Below, piece by piece: positions 18,871-27,717 of a stretch of DNA of 64,000 nt. Both the position numbers and the translations under genes were made by a program. How positions within the stretch are numbered: position 1 is the stretch's first letter; each line of letters opens with the position of its first letter. Below the pieces are notes generated by a model. It was not told the origin of the DNA, did no database searches, and worked only from the letters and a program-made list of their open reading frames with translations. This stretch comes from Methylotenera sp. GTDB lineage: Bacteria; Pseudomonadota; Gammaproteobacteria; Burkholderiales; Methylophilaceae. The stretch covers positions 1 through 64,000 of the forward strand of contig JAURWJ010000006.1 of NCBI GenBank assembly GCA_030655015.1. Direction: 5' to 3'.

Positions 18871-18989
18871 AAGAAGCGGTGTGGTGGGAATGGTGAAAAT
18901 TTAAGTTTTAAGTTCAAAAAACATTCGTGCAAAGCCCTCTCGTCATTATAATCTTTCAATACAATCTTTAAATACATTAAGTCATTACT

Positions 18990-20240
18990 GTGAATACTTT
19001 TACGCTTAAAAATAATATGCTACATGCTGAAAACGTAGCGCTTGATAATATTGCCAATACATTTGGCACGCCTTGTTATGTATATTCTAAATCTGCATTG
19101 ACCCAAGCATTTTGGCGCTTTAGTGCGGGTTTTAAAGATGCGAACCATTTGGTGTGCTTTGCGGTTAAATCCAATCCTAGTCTTGCTATTTTGAACTTGT
19201 TTGCCAAACTGGGGGCGGGGTTTGATATCGTGTCTGGCGGTGAGCTGGCGCGTGTTTTAGCCGCAGGGGGCGACCCGAAAAAAATCGTGTTCTCAGGCGT
19301 GGGTAAAACTGAAGCTGAAATGCAAGCTGCATTAAATGCGGGTATTTTTTGCTTTAACGTAGAGTCCGTTAGCGAATTGCTACGTTTAAATGATGTGGCA
19401 AATATTATGGGCAAAGTGGCGCCAGTATCGTTGCGCGTAAACCCCAATGTAGATGCAAAAACGCACCCTTATATTTCTACCGGCTTGAAAAATAATAAAT
19501 TCGGCGTGGCGTATGAAGACGCACTGGATATTTATTTGCAAGCCGCAGCTATGCCTAACATTGCGGTACATGGTGTGGATTGCCATATAGGCTCGCAAAT
19601 TACCGAATTATCACCATTTTTAGACGCGTTTGACCGCGTATTGGCGCTGGTTGATGCGCTGGAACAACATGGTATTCATATTCAGCACATTGATGCGGGT
19701 GGCGGCATAGGCATTTGTTATAACGATGAAACGCCGCCAGCATTTGATGATTACGCTACTGCAATGTTGGCAAAACTAGGTGAGCGTAACATTAAGTTAG
19801 TGTTTGAACCAGGCCGCGCCTTAGTTGGCAATGCGGGGGTTTTGCTGACCAAGGTTGAATACTTAAAACAAACTGAATCAAAGAATTTTGCCATTGTAGA
19901 TGCGGCAATGAACGATTTGATGCGCCCCGCGCTATACGATGCCTACCATGACATTAAGGCGGTGCAGCCGCGTGATTCAGATACGATCAACTATGAAATC
20001 GTAGGTCCCGTGTGTGAAAGCGGTGACTTTTTAGGCCACGACAGAATGCTGGCACTGCAAGAAGGGGATTTGCTCGCTATTATGTCTGCGGGTGCTTATG
20101 GCATGAGCATGTCTAGCAATTACAACACCAGGCCGCGCGCGGCTGAGGTGATGGTGGATGGCGACCAAACTTACCTTATTCGTGAGCGAGAGAAAATTGC
20201 CGATTTGTTTGCGCTAGAAAAAATACTGCCAGAAGCTTAA
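18990..20240 (+). CDS. lysA: Diaminopimelate decarboxylase
   Basis: LysA decarboxylates meso-diaminopimelate to L-lysine using PLP. The 416-residue fold-III enzyme shows the PLP lysine in CFAVKSNPSLAIL, then HIGSQI, the phosphate-binding DAGGGIGI, FEPGRALVGNAG and the CESGDFLG active-site motif. The likely start is a GTG at 18990 (MNTFTLKNN) without a strong ribosome binding site. Confidence 0.95.
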   Translation: MNTFTLKNNMLHAENVALDNIANTFGTPCYVYSKSALTQAFWRFSAGFKDANHLVCFAVKSNPSLAILNLFAKLGAGFDIVSGGELARVLAAGGDPKKIVFSGVGKTEAEMQAALNAGIFCFNVESVSELLRLNDVANIMGKVAPVSLRVNPNVDAKTHPYISTGLKNNKFGVAYEDALDIYLQAAAMPNIAVHGVDCHIGSQITELSPFLDAFDRVLALVDALEQHGIHIQHIDAGGGIGICYNDETPPAFDDYATAMLAKLGERNIKLVFEPGRALVGNAGVLLTKVEYLKQTESKNFAIVDAAMNDLMRPALYDAYHDIKAVQPRDSDTINYEIVGPVCESGDFLGHDRMLALQEGDLLAIMSAGAYGMSMSSNYNTRPRAAEVMVDGDQTYLIREREKIADLFALEKILPEA

Positions 20241-20258
20241 CGCCGGCATTAAGTTAAG

Positions 20259-20338
20259 TAGCCTCGATGCAACGCAGTGAAATCGAGGGTGGTCATGGTC
20301 TAATCCCCTCGATTTCACTGCGTTGCATCGAGGCTACG
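20259..20338. repeat. 32-base perfect inverted repeat (TAGCCTCGAT family, copy 2)
   Basis: Arms at 20259-20290 and 20307-20338 are perfectly complementary over 32 bases with a 16-base loop; each arm begins GTAGCCTCGATGCAACGCAG. The element lies between convergent lysA and purU, so it might also stop transcription from both sides. It lacks a T-tract. It shares its terminal core with 4258-4342. Confidence 0.85.
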
Positions 20339-20367
20339 CGCTAACCAAGCTTGCCGAAGGGGGAAAC

Positions 20368-21222
20368 TTAATCAAAAATCACCGTTTTATTTGCGTACAG
20401 CAAAATACGGTTTTCAATGTGCCAGCGTACGGCTTTTGACAGCACTACACGCTCTAAATCCCGGCCTTTTTGAATTAAGTCTTCTACTTGGTCGCGATGA
20501 GAAATGCGGTCTATGCCTTGCTCTATAATCGGGCCTTCGTCCAGCACTTCTGTCACATAATGGCTGGTGGCGCCAATCAGCTTAACGCCGCGTTCAAATG
20601 CGCGGTGGTAGGGTCTTGCCCCAATAAATGCGGGTAAGAACGAGTGGTGAATGTTAATGATGCGCTGCGGGTAGCGTATTACAAATTCTGGCGACAAAAT
20701 TTGCATATAACGCGCTAGCACGATTAAATCAATCTGATAGTCATCAAACAGTTTAAACTGCGCGGCTTCAGCGGCTTGTTTGTTGGTTTTATTCACCTCT
20801 ATATAGTGAAAATCTATGCCGTAAAACTGGACTAATTTTTCCACATCGCGATGGTTGCTAATCACTAGGGGGATTTCACATGCGAGCTCGCCACTTTTAT
20901 GGCGATGCAACAAATCAGCTAAGCAATGGTCATATTGCGACACCATGATCGCCACACGTGTTTTGTGTTGTGACAGTTTGAGTTGCCATTGCATGTTAAA
21001 TTGCGTGGCAATTGGTGCAAAGGCCTGATTAAAGCTGGTGTCATCTAAGTTAAAACCGGCTAGGTCCCACTCAACACGCATCAAAAATAGATTATTTTCT
21101 GCATCTTGATGTTGGTCTGCGTGTAAAATGTTGGCATTATGTTGATGTAAGAAATCAGCAATTGCCGCCACGATACCTCTAGTGTCCGGGCAGGTAATCA
21201 GTAGGGTTGCGGTGTTTTTCAT
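20368..21222 (-). CDS. purU: Formyltetrahydrofolate deformylase
   Basis: PurU hydrolyses 10-formyl-THF to THF and formate. An N-terminal ACT domain (LLITCPDTRGIVAAIADFLHQHN) precedes a formyltransferase-type catalytic domain with the active-site Asn/His in INIHHSFLPAFIGARPYH and the Asp in VLDEGPIIEQ. At 284 residues it is full length. In a methylotroph this step can feed C1 units to formate oxidation, but that role is inferred. Confidence 0.95.
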   Translation of the reverse strand: MKNTATLLITCPDTRGIVAAIADFLHQHNANILHADQHQDAENNLFLMRVEWDLAGFNLDDTSFNQAFAPIATQFNMQWQLKLSQHKTRVAIMVSQYDHCLADLLHRHKSGELACEIPLVISNHRDVEKLVQFYGIDFHYIEVNKTNKQAAEAAQFKLFDDYQIDLIVLARYMQILSPEFVIRYPQRIINIHHSFLPAFIGARPYHRAFERGVKLIGATSHYVTEVLDEGPIIEQGIDRISHRDQVEDLIQKGRDLERVVLSKAVRWHIENRILLYANKTVIFD

Positions 21223-21312
21223 AGCGTTGTTTTTAATACAATTTGTTAAAAATTTATGCGATTATACCCCGATGCATCAAGCCACTCATCAATTTTGAGA
21301 TAACGAATTAAA

Positions 21313-22302
21313 ATGACCATCAATACCAACATTGCTCCCAGTGTCGTGCTTGCTAATCCACGCGGTTTTTGCGCAGGCGTTGACCGCGCCATTATTATTG
21401 TAGAGCAAGCCTTAGAGAAATTTGGCGCGCCGATTTATGTGCGCCATGAAGTCGTGCATAACAAATTTGTGGTGGATGAGTTGCGGGCTAAAGGTGCTAT
21501 ATTTGTAGAGGAGCTTGATGAGATTCCTACTGGCAGCACCGTTATTTTTAGTGCGCATGGCGTTTCAAAAGCGGTACGTGCCGAGGCCGATGCACGCGGC
21601 CTCACGGCTTATGATGCGACTTGCCCGCTGGTGACAAAAGTACATATTGAAGTTGAAAAAATGCGCAAAGCTGGCATGGAAATCATCATGATCGGGCATA
21701 AAGGTCACCCTGAAGTTGAGGGGACGATGGGGCAGGTTGAAGAAGCTGTAACTAAAGGCGCGCCATCACAAAGCGGCATGTATTTGGTTGAAACACCTGC
21801 AGACGTGGCTGCTTTACAAGTAAAGGATTCTGGCAAGCTTGCCTTTGTGACGCAGACTACGTTATCCATAGACGATGCCGCGTTGGTTATAGGTGCGCTT
21901 AAAGCCAGATTCCCGCTGATTAACGCGCCTAAAAGTGATGATATTTGTTACGCGACGCAAAACCGCCAAGATGCCATTAAAATTATGGCTCAAGATTGTG
22001 ATTTGGTGATTATTGTCGGCTCACCCAACAGCTCTAATTCGAATCGATTGCGTGAAGTCGCCGAGAACCAAGGGGTTGAAGCTTATATGGTGGATAACGC
22101 GAGTTATCTCAAGCATGAGTGGTTGGTCAACAAGAAGAAAGTCGGCGTTTCTGCGGGTGCGTCTGCGCCTGAAGTTTTAGTGCAAGAAGTGATTGCGAAA
22201 TTACAACAGCTGGGTGCTGATCATGTGCAAGAGCTACAAGGTGTGGTTGAGAGCGTAGTGTTTCAATTGCCGAAAAATTTAGTCGCCGCGACAAAAAGAT
22301 AA
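21313..22302 (+). CDS. ispH: 4-hydroxy-3-methylbut-2-enyl diphosphate reductase
   Basis: IspH catalyses the last step of the MEP isoprenoid pathway, giving IPP and DMAPP with a 4Fe-4S cluster. The three cluster cysteines are visible in [24 protein letters not shown] and [11 protein letters not shown]. The [10 protein letters not shown] substrate-binding block is intact. The length of 329 residues is standard. It is divergent from purU. Confidence 0.96.
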   Translation: MTINTNIAPSVVLANPRGFCAGVDRAIIIVEQALEKFGAPIYVRHEVVHNKFVVDELRAKGAIFVEELDEIPTGSTVIFSAHGVSKAVRAEADARGLTAYDATCPLVTKVHIEVEKMRKAGMEIIMIGHKGHPEVEGTMGQVEEAVTKGAPSQSGMYLVETPADVAALQVKDSGKLAFVTQTTLSIDDAALVIGALKARFPLINAPKSDDICYATQNRQDAIKIMAQDCDLVIIVGSPNSSNSNRLREVAENQGVEAYMVDNASYLKHEWLVNKKKVGVSAGASAPEVLVQEVIAKLQQLGADHVQELQGVVESVVFQLPKNLVAATKR

Positions 22303-22357
22303 CCAGTAGGCGCGGATATCTGCACCTACAAAAATCTGGCGTATATTGTATTAACCT

Positions 22358-22810
22358 ATGAAACCCTACAAAACCCCAATTTCAGCGCTGGTGTTAATCC
22401 ATACCCTAGATTTGCAGGTGCTCATGATGGAACGCGCCGACAAAGCCGGGTTTTGGCAATCTGTCACGGGTAGTGTAGAAGGTAATGAAACGCCATACCA
22501 GGCCGCCGTTCGTGAAGTGTTTGAAGAAACCGGCCTAGACGCAACACAATACGATTTGCAAGACTGGCAAGTCTCGAATGTGTATGAAATTTACCCGCAC
22601 TGGCGACACCGATATGCGCCAGGCGTGACACAAAACTGTGAACATTTGTTTGGCCTAGAACTACCTGGTAAATTACCCATCAAACTAGCGCCAGACGAGC
22701 ATGTGCGTTATGAGTGGGTAGATTGGCGCGAGGCGGCAAAGCGCGTTTTTTCATGGACCAATGTGGATGCGTTAAAAAGATTAGGTGAACGACATCGGTT
22801 ATCGTTATAA
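22358..22810 (+). CDS. nudB: Dihydroneopterin triphosphate diphosphatase (NudB, Nudix)
   Basis: This is a 150-residue Nudix hydrolase with the Nudix box GSVEGNETPYQAAVREVFEETGLD. Overall similarity to NudB (YKTPISALVLIHT start, WQVSNVYEIYPHWRHRYAPG) points to folate biosynthesis, where it removes pyrophosphate from dihydroneopterin triphosphate. The ORF after it (22785-23024) is not a gene; it lies over an inverted-repeat element. Confidence 0.85.
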   Translation: MKPYKTPISALVLIHTLDLQVLMMERADKAGFWQSVTGSVEGNETPYQAAVREVFEETGLDATQYDLQDWQVSNVYEIYPHWRHRYAPGVTQNCEHLFGLELPGKLPIKLAPDEHVRYEWVDWREAAKRVFSWTNVDALKRLGERHRLSL

Positions 22811-22836
22811 AATATGCGAGCCCAGCAAAACATTCA

Positions 22837-23003
22837 TCCACGAAATACACCAAAAGCACGAACGAGAACTGTGTATTGCTAATCGAAAAATATGGCTCAA
22901 GGTTACATCTTACATGCTAATTCGATTGATTAGTTTTGCGAGCTTTTACCATTGGGTAACATGCCTGCTTAACCCATTTCGTGCTTTTGGTGTATTTCGT
23001 GGA
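22837..23003. repeat. MITE-like element with 26-base perfect terminal inverted repeats
   Basis: Arms at 22837-22862 and 22978-23003 are perfect inverted copies of 26 bases (TCCACGAAATACACCAAAAG at the start). About 115 bases lie between them with no plausible gene. A related, more diverged element is at 44107-44284. The 79-residue ORF in the track translates this element and is rejected as a gene. Confidence 0.8.
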
Positions 23004-23033
23004 CAGATTTCGGCTTTAGGATGAATAAATATT

Positions 23034-24131
23034 ATGCAAGTATCAACGATTAAATTTGAGAAATTTCAAGCCGCAGATGATGCAGACTGCCAACGCCGCA
23101 TTATTGCCGCAAAACAAAAGTTAGGTAAGCGCCTAGTTATTTTAGGTCATCATTACCAAAATGAAAGCGTGTATCGTCATGCGGATTACACCGGTGATTC
23201 GCTGAAACTATCTCGCTATTGTGAAAATCTGGATGCCGAATACATTGTGTTTTTAGGCGTGCACTTTATGGCTGAAGTAGCGGATATTTTAAGCCGCCCT
23301 GACCAAATCGCCATTCTCCCCGACCTTGCTGCCGGCTGTTCAATGGCGGATATGGCTAACCTTGCCAAGGTTGAACGCAGCTATCGCGAACTCAACAAAG
23401 TACTTAATTTTGACGAGAAAATAACACCCGTTACCTACATTAACTCTGCGGCTGACCTCAAAGCTTTTTGTGGTGAACATGGCGGTATTGTTTGCACCAG
23501 CACCAATGCACCCAAAATTTTAGAGTGGAGCTTTAAGCAGCGTGAAAAAGTGCTGTTCTTTCCAGACCAAAATTTAGGTCGCTGGAGTGGCCATAAAATG
23601 GGGATTCCTTTGGACCAAATGCCAGTATGGGACCCAGACCAGCCACTTGGCGGTTTAACCGTGGAGCAAATCCAGCATGCAAAAATCTTGCTGTGGAAAG
23701 GTCATTGTGCGGTACATCAAATGTTCCGCCTGCAAAATATCACCAAGTTTCGCGCAGAACACCCCGATGGCTTTGTAATTTCTCACCCTGAAGCACCGTT
23801 TGAAGTTTGCCTGAACTCTGATTATGTCGGCTCAACTGAATATATTTTAAAAACGATCACTGAGGCGCCAGCCAATAGCAAATGGCTGGTAGGCACTGAG
23901 CTTAATCTGGTCAATCGCTTAGCTGAACAAATGAAACCGCAAGGTAAACTGGTGCAATTTATGAGCCATGTGGTGTGCGAATGCTCTACCATGGCGCGCA
24001 TAGACCCACAGCATCTGGCATGGGTGTTAGAGAACTTGGTTGAAGGCAAAGTAGTGAACCAAATCAAAGTGCCTGAACACGATGCGAAACTGGCAAAACT
24101 TACGTTAGAGCGGATGTTGGCGGCATCTTAG
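23034..24131 (+). CDS. nadA: Quinolinate synthase
   Basis: NadA condenses iminoaspartate with dihydroxyacetone phosphate to quinolinate for NAD synthesis, using a 4Fe-4S cluster. The 365-residue protein has GHHYQNESVYRHADYTGDS, the cluster cysteines in LAAGCSMADMA and VVCECSTMARID, and GIVCTSTNAP. The promoter-proximal region is occupied by the inverted-repeat element that ends 30 bases upstream. The ribosome binding site is weak (AGGA about 12 bases upstream). Confidence 0.95.
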   Translation: MQVSTIKFEKFQAADDADCQRRIIAAKQKLGKRLVILGHHYQNESVYRHADYTGDSLKLSRYCENLDAEYIVFLGVHFMAEVADILSRPDQIAILPDLAAGCSMADMANLAKVERSYRELNKVLNFDEKITPVTYINSAADLKAFCGEHGGIVCTSTNAPKILEWSFKQREKVLFFPDQNLGRWSGHKMGIPLDQMPVWDPDQPLGGLTVEQIQHAKILLWKGHCAVHQMFRLQNITKFRAEHPDGFVISHPEAPFEVCLNSDYVGSTEYILKTITEAPANSKWLVGTELNLVNRLAEQMKPQGKLVQFMSHVVCECSTMARIDPQHLAWVLENLVEGKVVNQIKVPEHDAKLAKLTLERMLAAS

Positions 24132-24273
24132 ATCGCCCTTCGACAAGCTCAGGGAACAGATTTTGGCGGCACGTAAATAGTTACAGAAACTTCGCTCCCG
24201 GTACCAGTGCTTGGCATCACCGCAGAATATATGAGCTAAAGCTCATATATTCTGCGAGAAGCTTGTCGAAGGG
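24132..24273. repeat. Composite repeat: TTCGAC units flanking a 71-base element with a 16-base palindrome
   Basis: The gap between nadA and the HIT gene starts with CCCTTCGACAAGCTCAGGGA (24134) and ends with the inverted half-site GCTTGTCGAAGGG (24261-24273). Inside is copy 2 of the 72-base element (24203-24273). Its palindrome CGCAGAATATATGAGC-TAAA-GCTCATATATTCTGCG (24221-24256) is perfect over 16 bases; copy 1 at 5752 has a decayed palindrome. Confidence 0.8.
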
Positions 24274-24300
24274 ATGCAACATTAAATTAAAGCCCATTAA

Positions 24301-24735
24301 ATGAATAAAGAATCCTGCGTATTATGCATCCCATCCACTCAAAAAATATTATGGCAAGATGATTTCTGCCGTGTGGTGTTACTTAATGACACAGACTACC
24401 CAGCGTATTGCCGTGTTGAATTACTAGCACACGTGAAAGAAATGAGCGATTTACCCCCGCTACAACGCGCACGCATGATGAAAACAGTGTTTGCTGTTGA
24501 AATGGCGCTAAGAGAAATTTTTAATCCAACTAAAATCAATTTAGCCAGCTTAGGCAACAAAACGCCGCATGTACATTGGCATGTGATTCCGCGTTTTGAA
24601 AATGACAAACACTTTCCGAATTCACACTGGGGTGAGGCGATGCGGGATGGTAGCCCCGTCCAGCTTGAAGCGAATATTAAAAAAGCACTCGCGGATAAAG
24701 TAAGTGCGTATATTGAATGTGCACTCAATAGCTAA
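24301..24735 (+). CDS. HIT family hydrolase
   Basis: The histidine triad HVHWHVI in NKTPHVHWHVIPRF identifies a nucleotide hydrolase/transferase of the HIT superfamily. The N-terminus carries CVLCIP, a partial zinc-binding pair. At 144 residues it resembles the betaproteobacterial HIT proteins; the physiological nucleotide substrate cannot be told from sequence. A repeat element lies directly upstream. Confidence 0.85.
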   Translation: MNKESCVLCIPSTQKILWQDDFCRVVLLNDTDYPAYCRVELLAHVKEMSDLPPLQRARMMKTVFAVEMALREIFNPTKINLASLGNKTPHVHWHVIPRFENDKHFPNSHWGEAMRDGSPVQLEANIKKALADKVSAYIECALNS

Positions 24736-24748
24736 AGCAATCTATTAC

Positions 24749-25060
24749 CTATACAACTAAACGCTCCACCACCTTGCCATTGATTAAATGGCTTTCGATA
24801 ATTTCATCAATGTCGTCATTATCAACAAAGGTGTACCAAATCGCCTGCGGATAAATGACCAATAACGGTCCTTCACCACAGCGGTCAAAACAGCCGGCGC
24901 GATTAACGCGTACTTTGCCTTCACCGTTTAAATTCAGCTGTTTCACCTGCGCCTTCATGTGATCAAACCCGGCTTCTGCACCTTTATCCATGCAACAGGC
25001 TGCGCCATTTTCACGTTGATTGAGGCAGAAAAATATATGGTATTGAAAGTAGTTAGTCAT
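24749..25060 (-). CDS. Thioredoxin-like [2Fe-2S] ferredoxin
   Basis: The 103-residue protein matches the (2Fe-2S) ferredoxin family with a thioredoxin fold: HIFFCLNQRENGAACC, then VRVNRAGCFDRCGEGPLLVIYP, giving the four cluster ligands. These proteins are small electron carriers of uncertain partner. It is convergent with the HIT gene. Upstream, 177 bases (25061-25237) show no recognisable gene or signal. Confidence 0.85.
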   Translation of the reverse strand: MTNYFQYHIFFCLNQRENGAACCMDKGAEAGFDHMKAQVKQLNLNGEGKVRVNRAGCFDRCGEGPLLVIYPQAIWYTFVDNDDIDEIIESHLINGKVVERLVV

Positions 25061-25237
25061 TGATTATTTGTTAGTTAGGTCGTTAATTTGCAAAATTTTG
25101 CTTCATCATTGTCATTATCAAGAAATATCCGCTTAGCCATTAAGATTTTGCATTACGGCTAGGCAGTTGCGTGCAGACAGCACAGTTTAGTACGGCAAGC
25201 GAAAATAACAACGCAGAAATGCAAAAGATAATAGCGT

Positions 25238-26227
25238 TTACTCAGTGGCCAGGTTGTCTTCTTTGGTAAACGTCCAGGTTCTGGTAATGCTCAACACGTC
25301 AATTTCCTTATGTATATCATCAGGAAAGCGTGCATAGGGCGCGCCCATTTCTACGATATGTCTTGCGGCGGCATCCAGCACTTTATGTCCAGAACTACGG
25401 TTGATTTCAATCGACTCGATATTGCCGTCAGCTTTAATGGATACGGTTAATTGCAATTGACCATAAAGCTTTAAGTTTTTAGCCGCTTCCGGGTAATTCA
25501 GATTGCCGACTTTTTCTACTTTTTGCCGCCATGCTTCTACATAAAGGGCATAACGGTATTCTTTAGTACGCCCCCCTACAAATTTGCGCTTAGGGCGTTT
25601 TTGATATTCATCTTGCTGTTTAGAAATAATCGCTTCCAATCGGTCCATTTCTAATGCGGTTGCGGTGATGTCAGCTAAATTCAGTTTTCTATTAGGCGTT
25701 TTTTGATCGTCAGCATCGGCTTCTTTTGCTGCCGCCTTTTGCGTTAGTTTTGATTCTACAATATTGGCCGCGTTAATTTGCGTCATCAAGGCTTGCGCTT
25801 GTTTCTCTAGCTCGGCTACGTTTTTTTGCTCTCGTGTTTCTTCAGCCGCCGGCTTAGCAGCTTTGGCGGCTTTTTTTGTGACAGCCTCTGGCTTGACTGT
25901 AAACTCTGCTTTTTGCTGCTTTAAGGCGGGCATCGCCGTTTTCATTTTTCGGTCTAGCTCGGTGTTGCCGCCACGGTCTAAATTAGCTTGCGCATACACT
26001 TCAGTGTTTTCTGGCTTAGCTTGCGTTTTTGCATTCACTAATACCACTTCTAATACGGGTAAATTATCACGAAATTTTTTAAGTTCGGGCTGAAAATGAA
26101 TGCTCAAAATTGCCGCATGCGCCCATAGTGATAGCCAAATAGCAATGCTCATCACGCTCATTGTTTTTATCTTAACAATAAGCGAAGCTAATGCTTTTGT
26201 TTCAATTTCTTTAAGTTGCTTAGCCAA
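25238..26227 (-). CDS. TonB-family protein
   Basis: The protein has an N-terminal membrane segment (TMSVMSIAIWLSLWAHAAILSIHF), a long charged Ala/Lys/Glu-rich spacer, and a C-terminal TonB domain (LKLYGQLQLTVSIKADGNIESIEINRSSGHKVLDAAARHIVEMG). It is 329 residues long. TonB proteins pass proton-motive energy from ExbB/ExbD to outer-membrane receptors. No exbBD is nearby. The start lies four bases after the mpl stop, so the two genes are probably cotranscribed. Confidence 0.88.
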   Translation of the reverse strand: MAKQLKEIETKALASLIVKIKTMSVMSIAIWLSLWAHAAILSIHFQPELKKFRDNLPVLEVVLVNAKTQAKPENTEVYAQANLDRGGNTELDRKMKTAMPALKQQKAEFTVKPEAVTKKAAKAAKPAAEETREQKNVAELEKQAQALMTQINAANIVESKLTQKAAAKEADADDQKTPNRKLNLADITATALEMDRLEAIISKQQDEYQKRPKRKFVGGRTKEYRYALYVEAWRQKVEKVGNLNYPEAAKNLKLYGQLQLTVSIKADGNIESIEINRSSGHKVLDAAARHIVEMGAPYARFPDDIHKEIDVLSITRTWTFTKEDNLATE

Positions 26228-26231
26228 ATGT

Positions 26232-27698
26232 TTACACTTCTTTTAATGCATCAAGTATTTTTTGATGAACACCGCCAAAACCACCATTGCTCATTACCAA
26301 CACATGGTCACCAGATTTTGCCGCTTGTGTAATGGCGGTCACCAGTTGATTTAAATCATCATGTACTTGAGTTTTGCTACTGATTGGCGCCAAGGCCTCG
26401 GTAGCATCCCATCCCAAATTAGCAGAAAAACAAAATACTAAATCAGCCTCTTTTAAACTAACTGGCAAGGCCTTCTTCATTACGCCCAGCTTCATGGTGT
26501 TAGAGCGCGGCTCTAACACAGCCAGTATGCGAGCGCTGCCAAATTTAGCGAGCAAGCCTGCCACGGTGGTTTCAATGGCGGTGGGGTGGTGCGCAAAGTC
26601 ATCATACACCGTCACCCCATTGACTTCGCCTCGTGTTTCCATGCGACGTTTTACATTTTTGAATTCAGTTAATGCTGCGATGCTCACTTCAACTGCAACA
26701 CCTGCATGTCTGCCTGCGGCGATACTCGCCAGCGCATTCATACGGTTGTGTTCGCCTAATAAATTCCATGCGACGCGACCTTGTGGTTTGCCCTTGTAAA
26801 GCACATCAAAACTGCCGTCGCCTTGAGCGTTAGCCGCTTGCCAATCAGCATCTGTGCCAAATTTTTCTACAGGGGTCCAGCAGCCCTTATCTATCACACG
26901 TTGTAAGCTGGCTTCTTTACCATTAGCTACTACTAAACCTTGCTGCGGAACAGTGCGTACTAAATGATGAAATTGTTTTTCAATTGCGTCTAGATCTTCA
27001 AAAATATCTGCGTGATCAAATTCCAGATTGTTTAACACCGCTGTGCGCGGGCGGTAATGTACAAATTTGGAGCGTTTATCAAAAAAGGCTGTGTCGTATT
27101 CATCTGCTTCAATCACAAAGAAGGGCGACATATTCTCCTCTCCCTTTGAGGGAGAGGGCTGGGGAGAGGGTGGCTGGTTGCCACTGGCGCTACCCCCACC
27201 CTTACCCTCCCCCTGTAATGGGGAGGGAGTCAATTGGGGCGGCACTTGCGGCAAGCGTGCAGAAACTGCAAAGTTTTCAGGTACGCCACCGATTAAAAAG
27301 CCAGGTGCTAAACCTGCATATTCCAATATCCATGCCAGCATGGATGATGTAGTGGTTTTACCATGCGTACCTGCTACCGCTAACACCCACTTGCCTTGCA
27401 GCACATTCTCTGCCAGCCATTGCGGACCAGAGATATAAGGTAACCCCTGATTCAGAATTTCTTCCATCAGCGGATTGCCACGCGATACCACATTGCCAAT
27501 CACGTAAATATCAGGATTAAGTTTAGTTTGCGCAGGGTCAAAACCTTCAATCAACTCAATGCCTTGCGCCCCCAGTTGTGTACTCATCGGTGGATAAACA
27601 TTAGCATCACAACCCGTGACTCGATGTCCAGCCGCCTTTGCTAACACAGCAATGCCGCCCATGAACGTGCCGCAGATACCTAAAATATGAATGTGCAT
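26232..27698 (-). CDS. mpl: UDP-MurNAc:L-Ala-gamma-D-Glu-meso-DAP ligase with repeat-derived insert
   Basis: Mpl reattaches recycled murein tripeptide to UDP-MurNAc. The Mur-ligase motifs are present: MHIHILGICGTFMGG, the P-loop VAGTHGKTTTSSML, EADEYDTAFFDKRSKF and YDDFAHHPTA. I place the start at 27698 (MHIHILG), as in E. coli, giving 488 residues. An in-frame insertion of about 40 residues (GEGKGGG, SPQPSPSKGEE) lies between SARLPQ and FFVIEADEYD, where E. coli Mpl has only a few residues. The insert is a dispersed repeat. The key residues around it are intact, so the enzyme may still work. Confidence 0.93.
   Translation of the reverse strand: MHIHILGICGTFMGGIAVLAKAAGHRVTGCDANVYPPMSTQLGAQGIELIEGFDPAQTKLNPDIYVIGNVVSRGNPLMEEILNQGLPYISGPQWLAENVLQGKWVLAVAGTHGKTTTSSMLAWILEYAGLAPGFLIGGVPENFAVSARLPQVPPQLTPSPLQGEGKGGGSASGNQPPSPQPSPSKGEENMSPFFVIEADEYDTAFFDKRSKFVHYRPRTAVLNNLEFDHADIFEDLDAIEKQFHHLVRTVPQQGLVVANGKEASLQRVIDKGCWTPVEKFGTDADWQAANAQGDGSFDVLYKGKPQGRVAWNLLGEHNRMNALASIAAGRHAGVAVEVSIAALTEFKNVKRRMETRGEVNGVTVYDDFAHHPTAIETTVAGLLAKFGSARILAVLEPRSNTMKLGVMKKALPVSLKEADLVFCFSANLGWDATEALAPISSKTQVHDDLNQLVTAITQAAKSGDHVLVMSNGGFGGVHQKILDALKEV
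27124..27243. repeat. In-frame dispersed repeat inside mpl
   Basis: The stretch contains CTCCCTTTGAGGGAGAGGGC and a facing CCCCCTGTAATGGGGAGGGA. These are the typical palindromic halves of a dispersed GGGAGAGGG-type intergenic repeat known from many proteobacteria. About 120 bases are inserted in frame without a stop codon. Confidence 0.8.
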
Positions 27699-27717
27699 AG
27701 AGTTAATTCTAATAGTT

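Noticed and set aside
22785-23024. 79-residue ORF between nudB and nadA
   Set aside because: It overlaps the nudB end and is a translation of the inverted-repeat element; no ribosome binding site or protein-like pattern.
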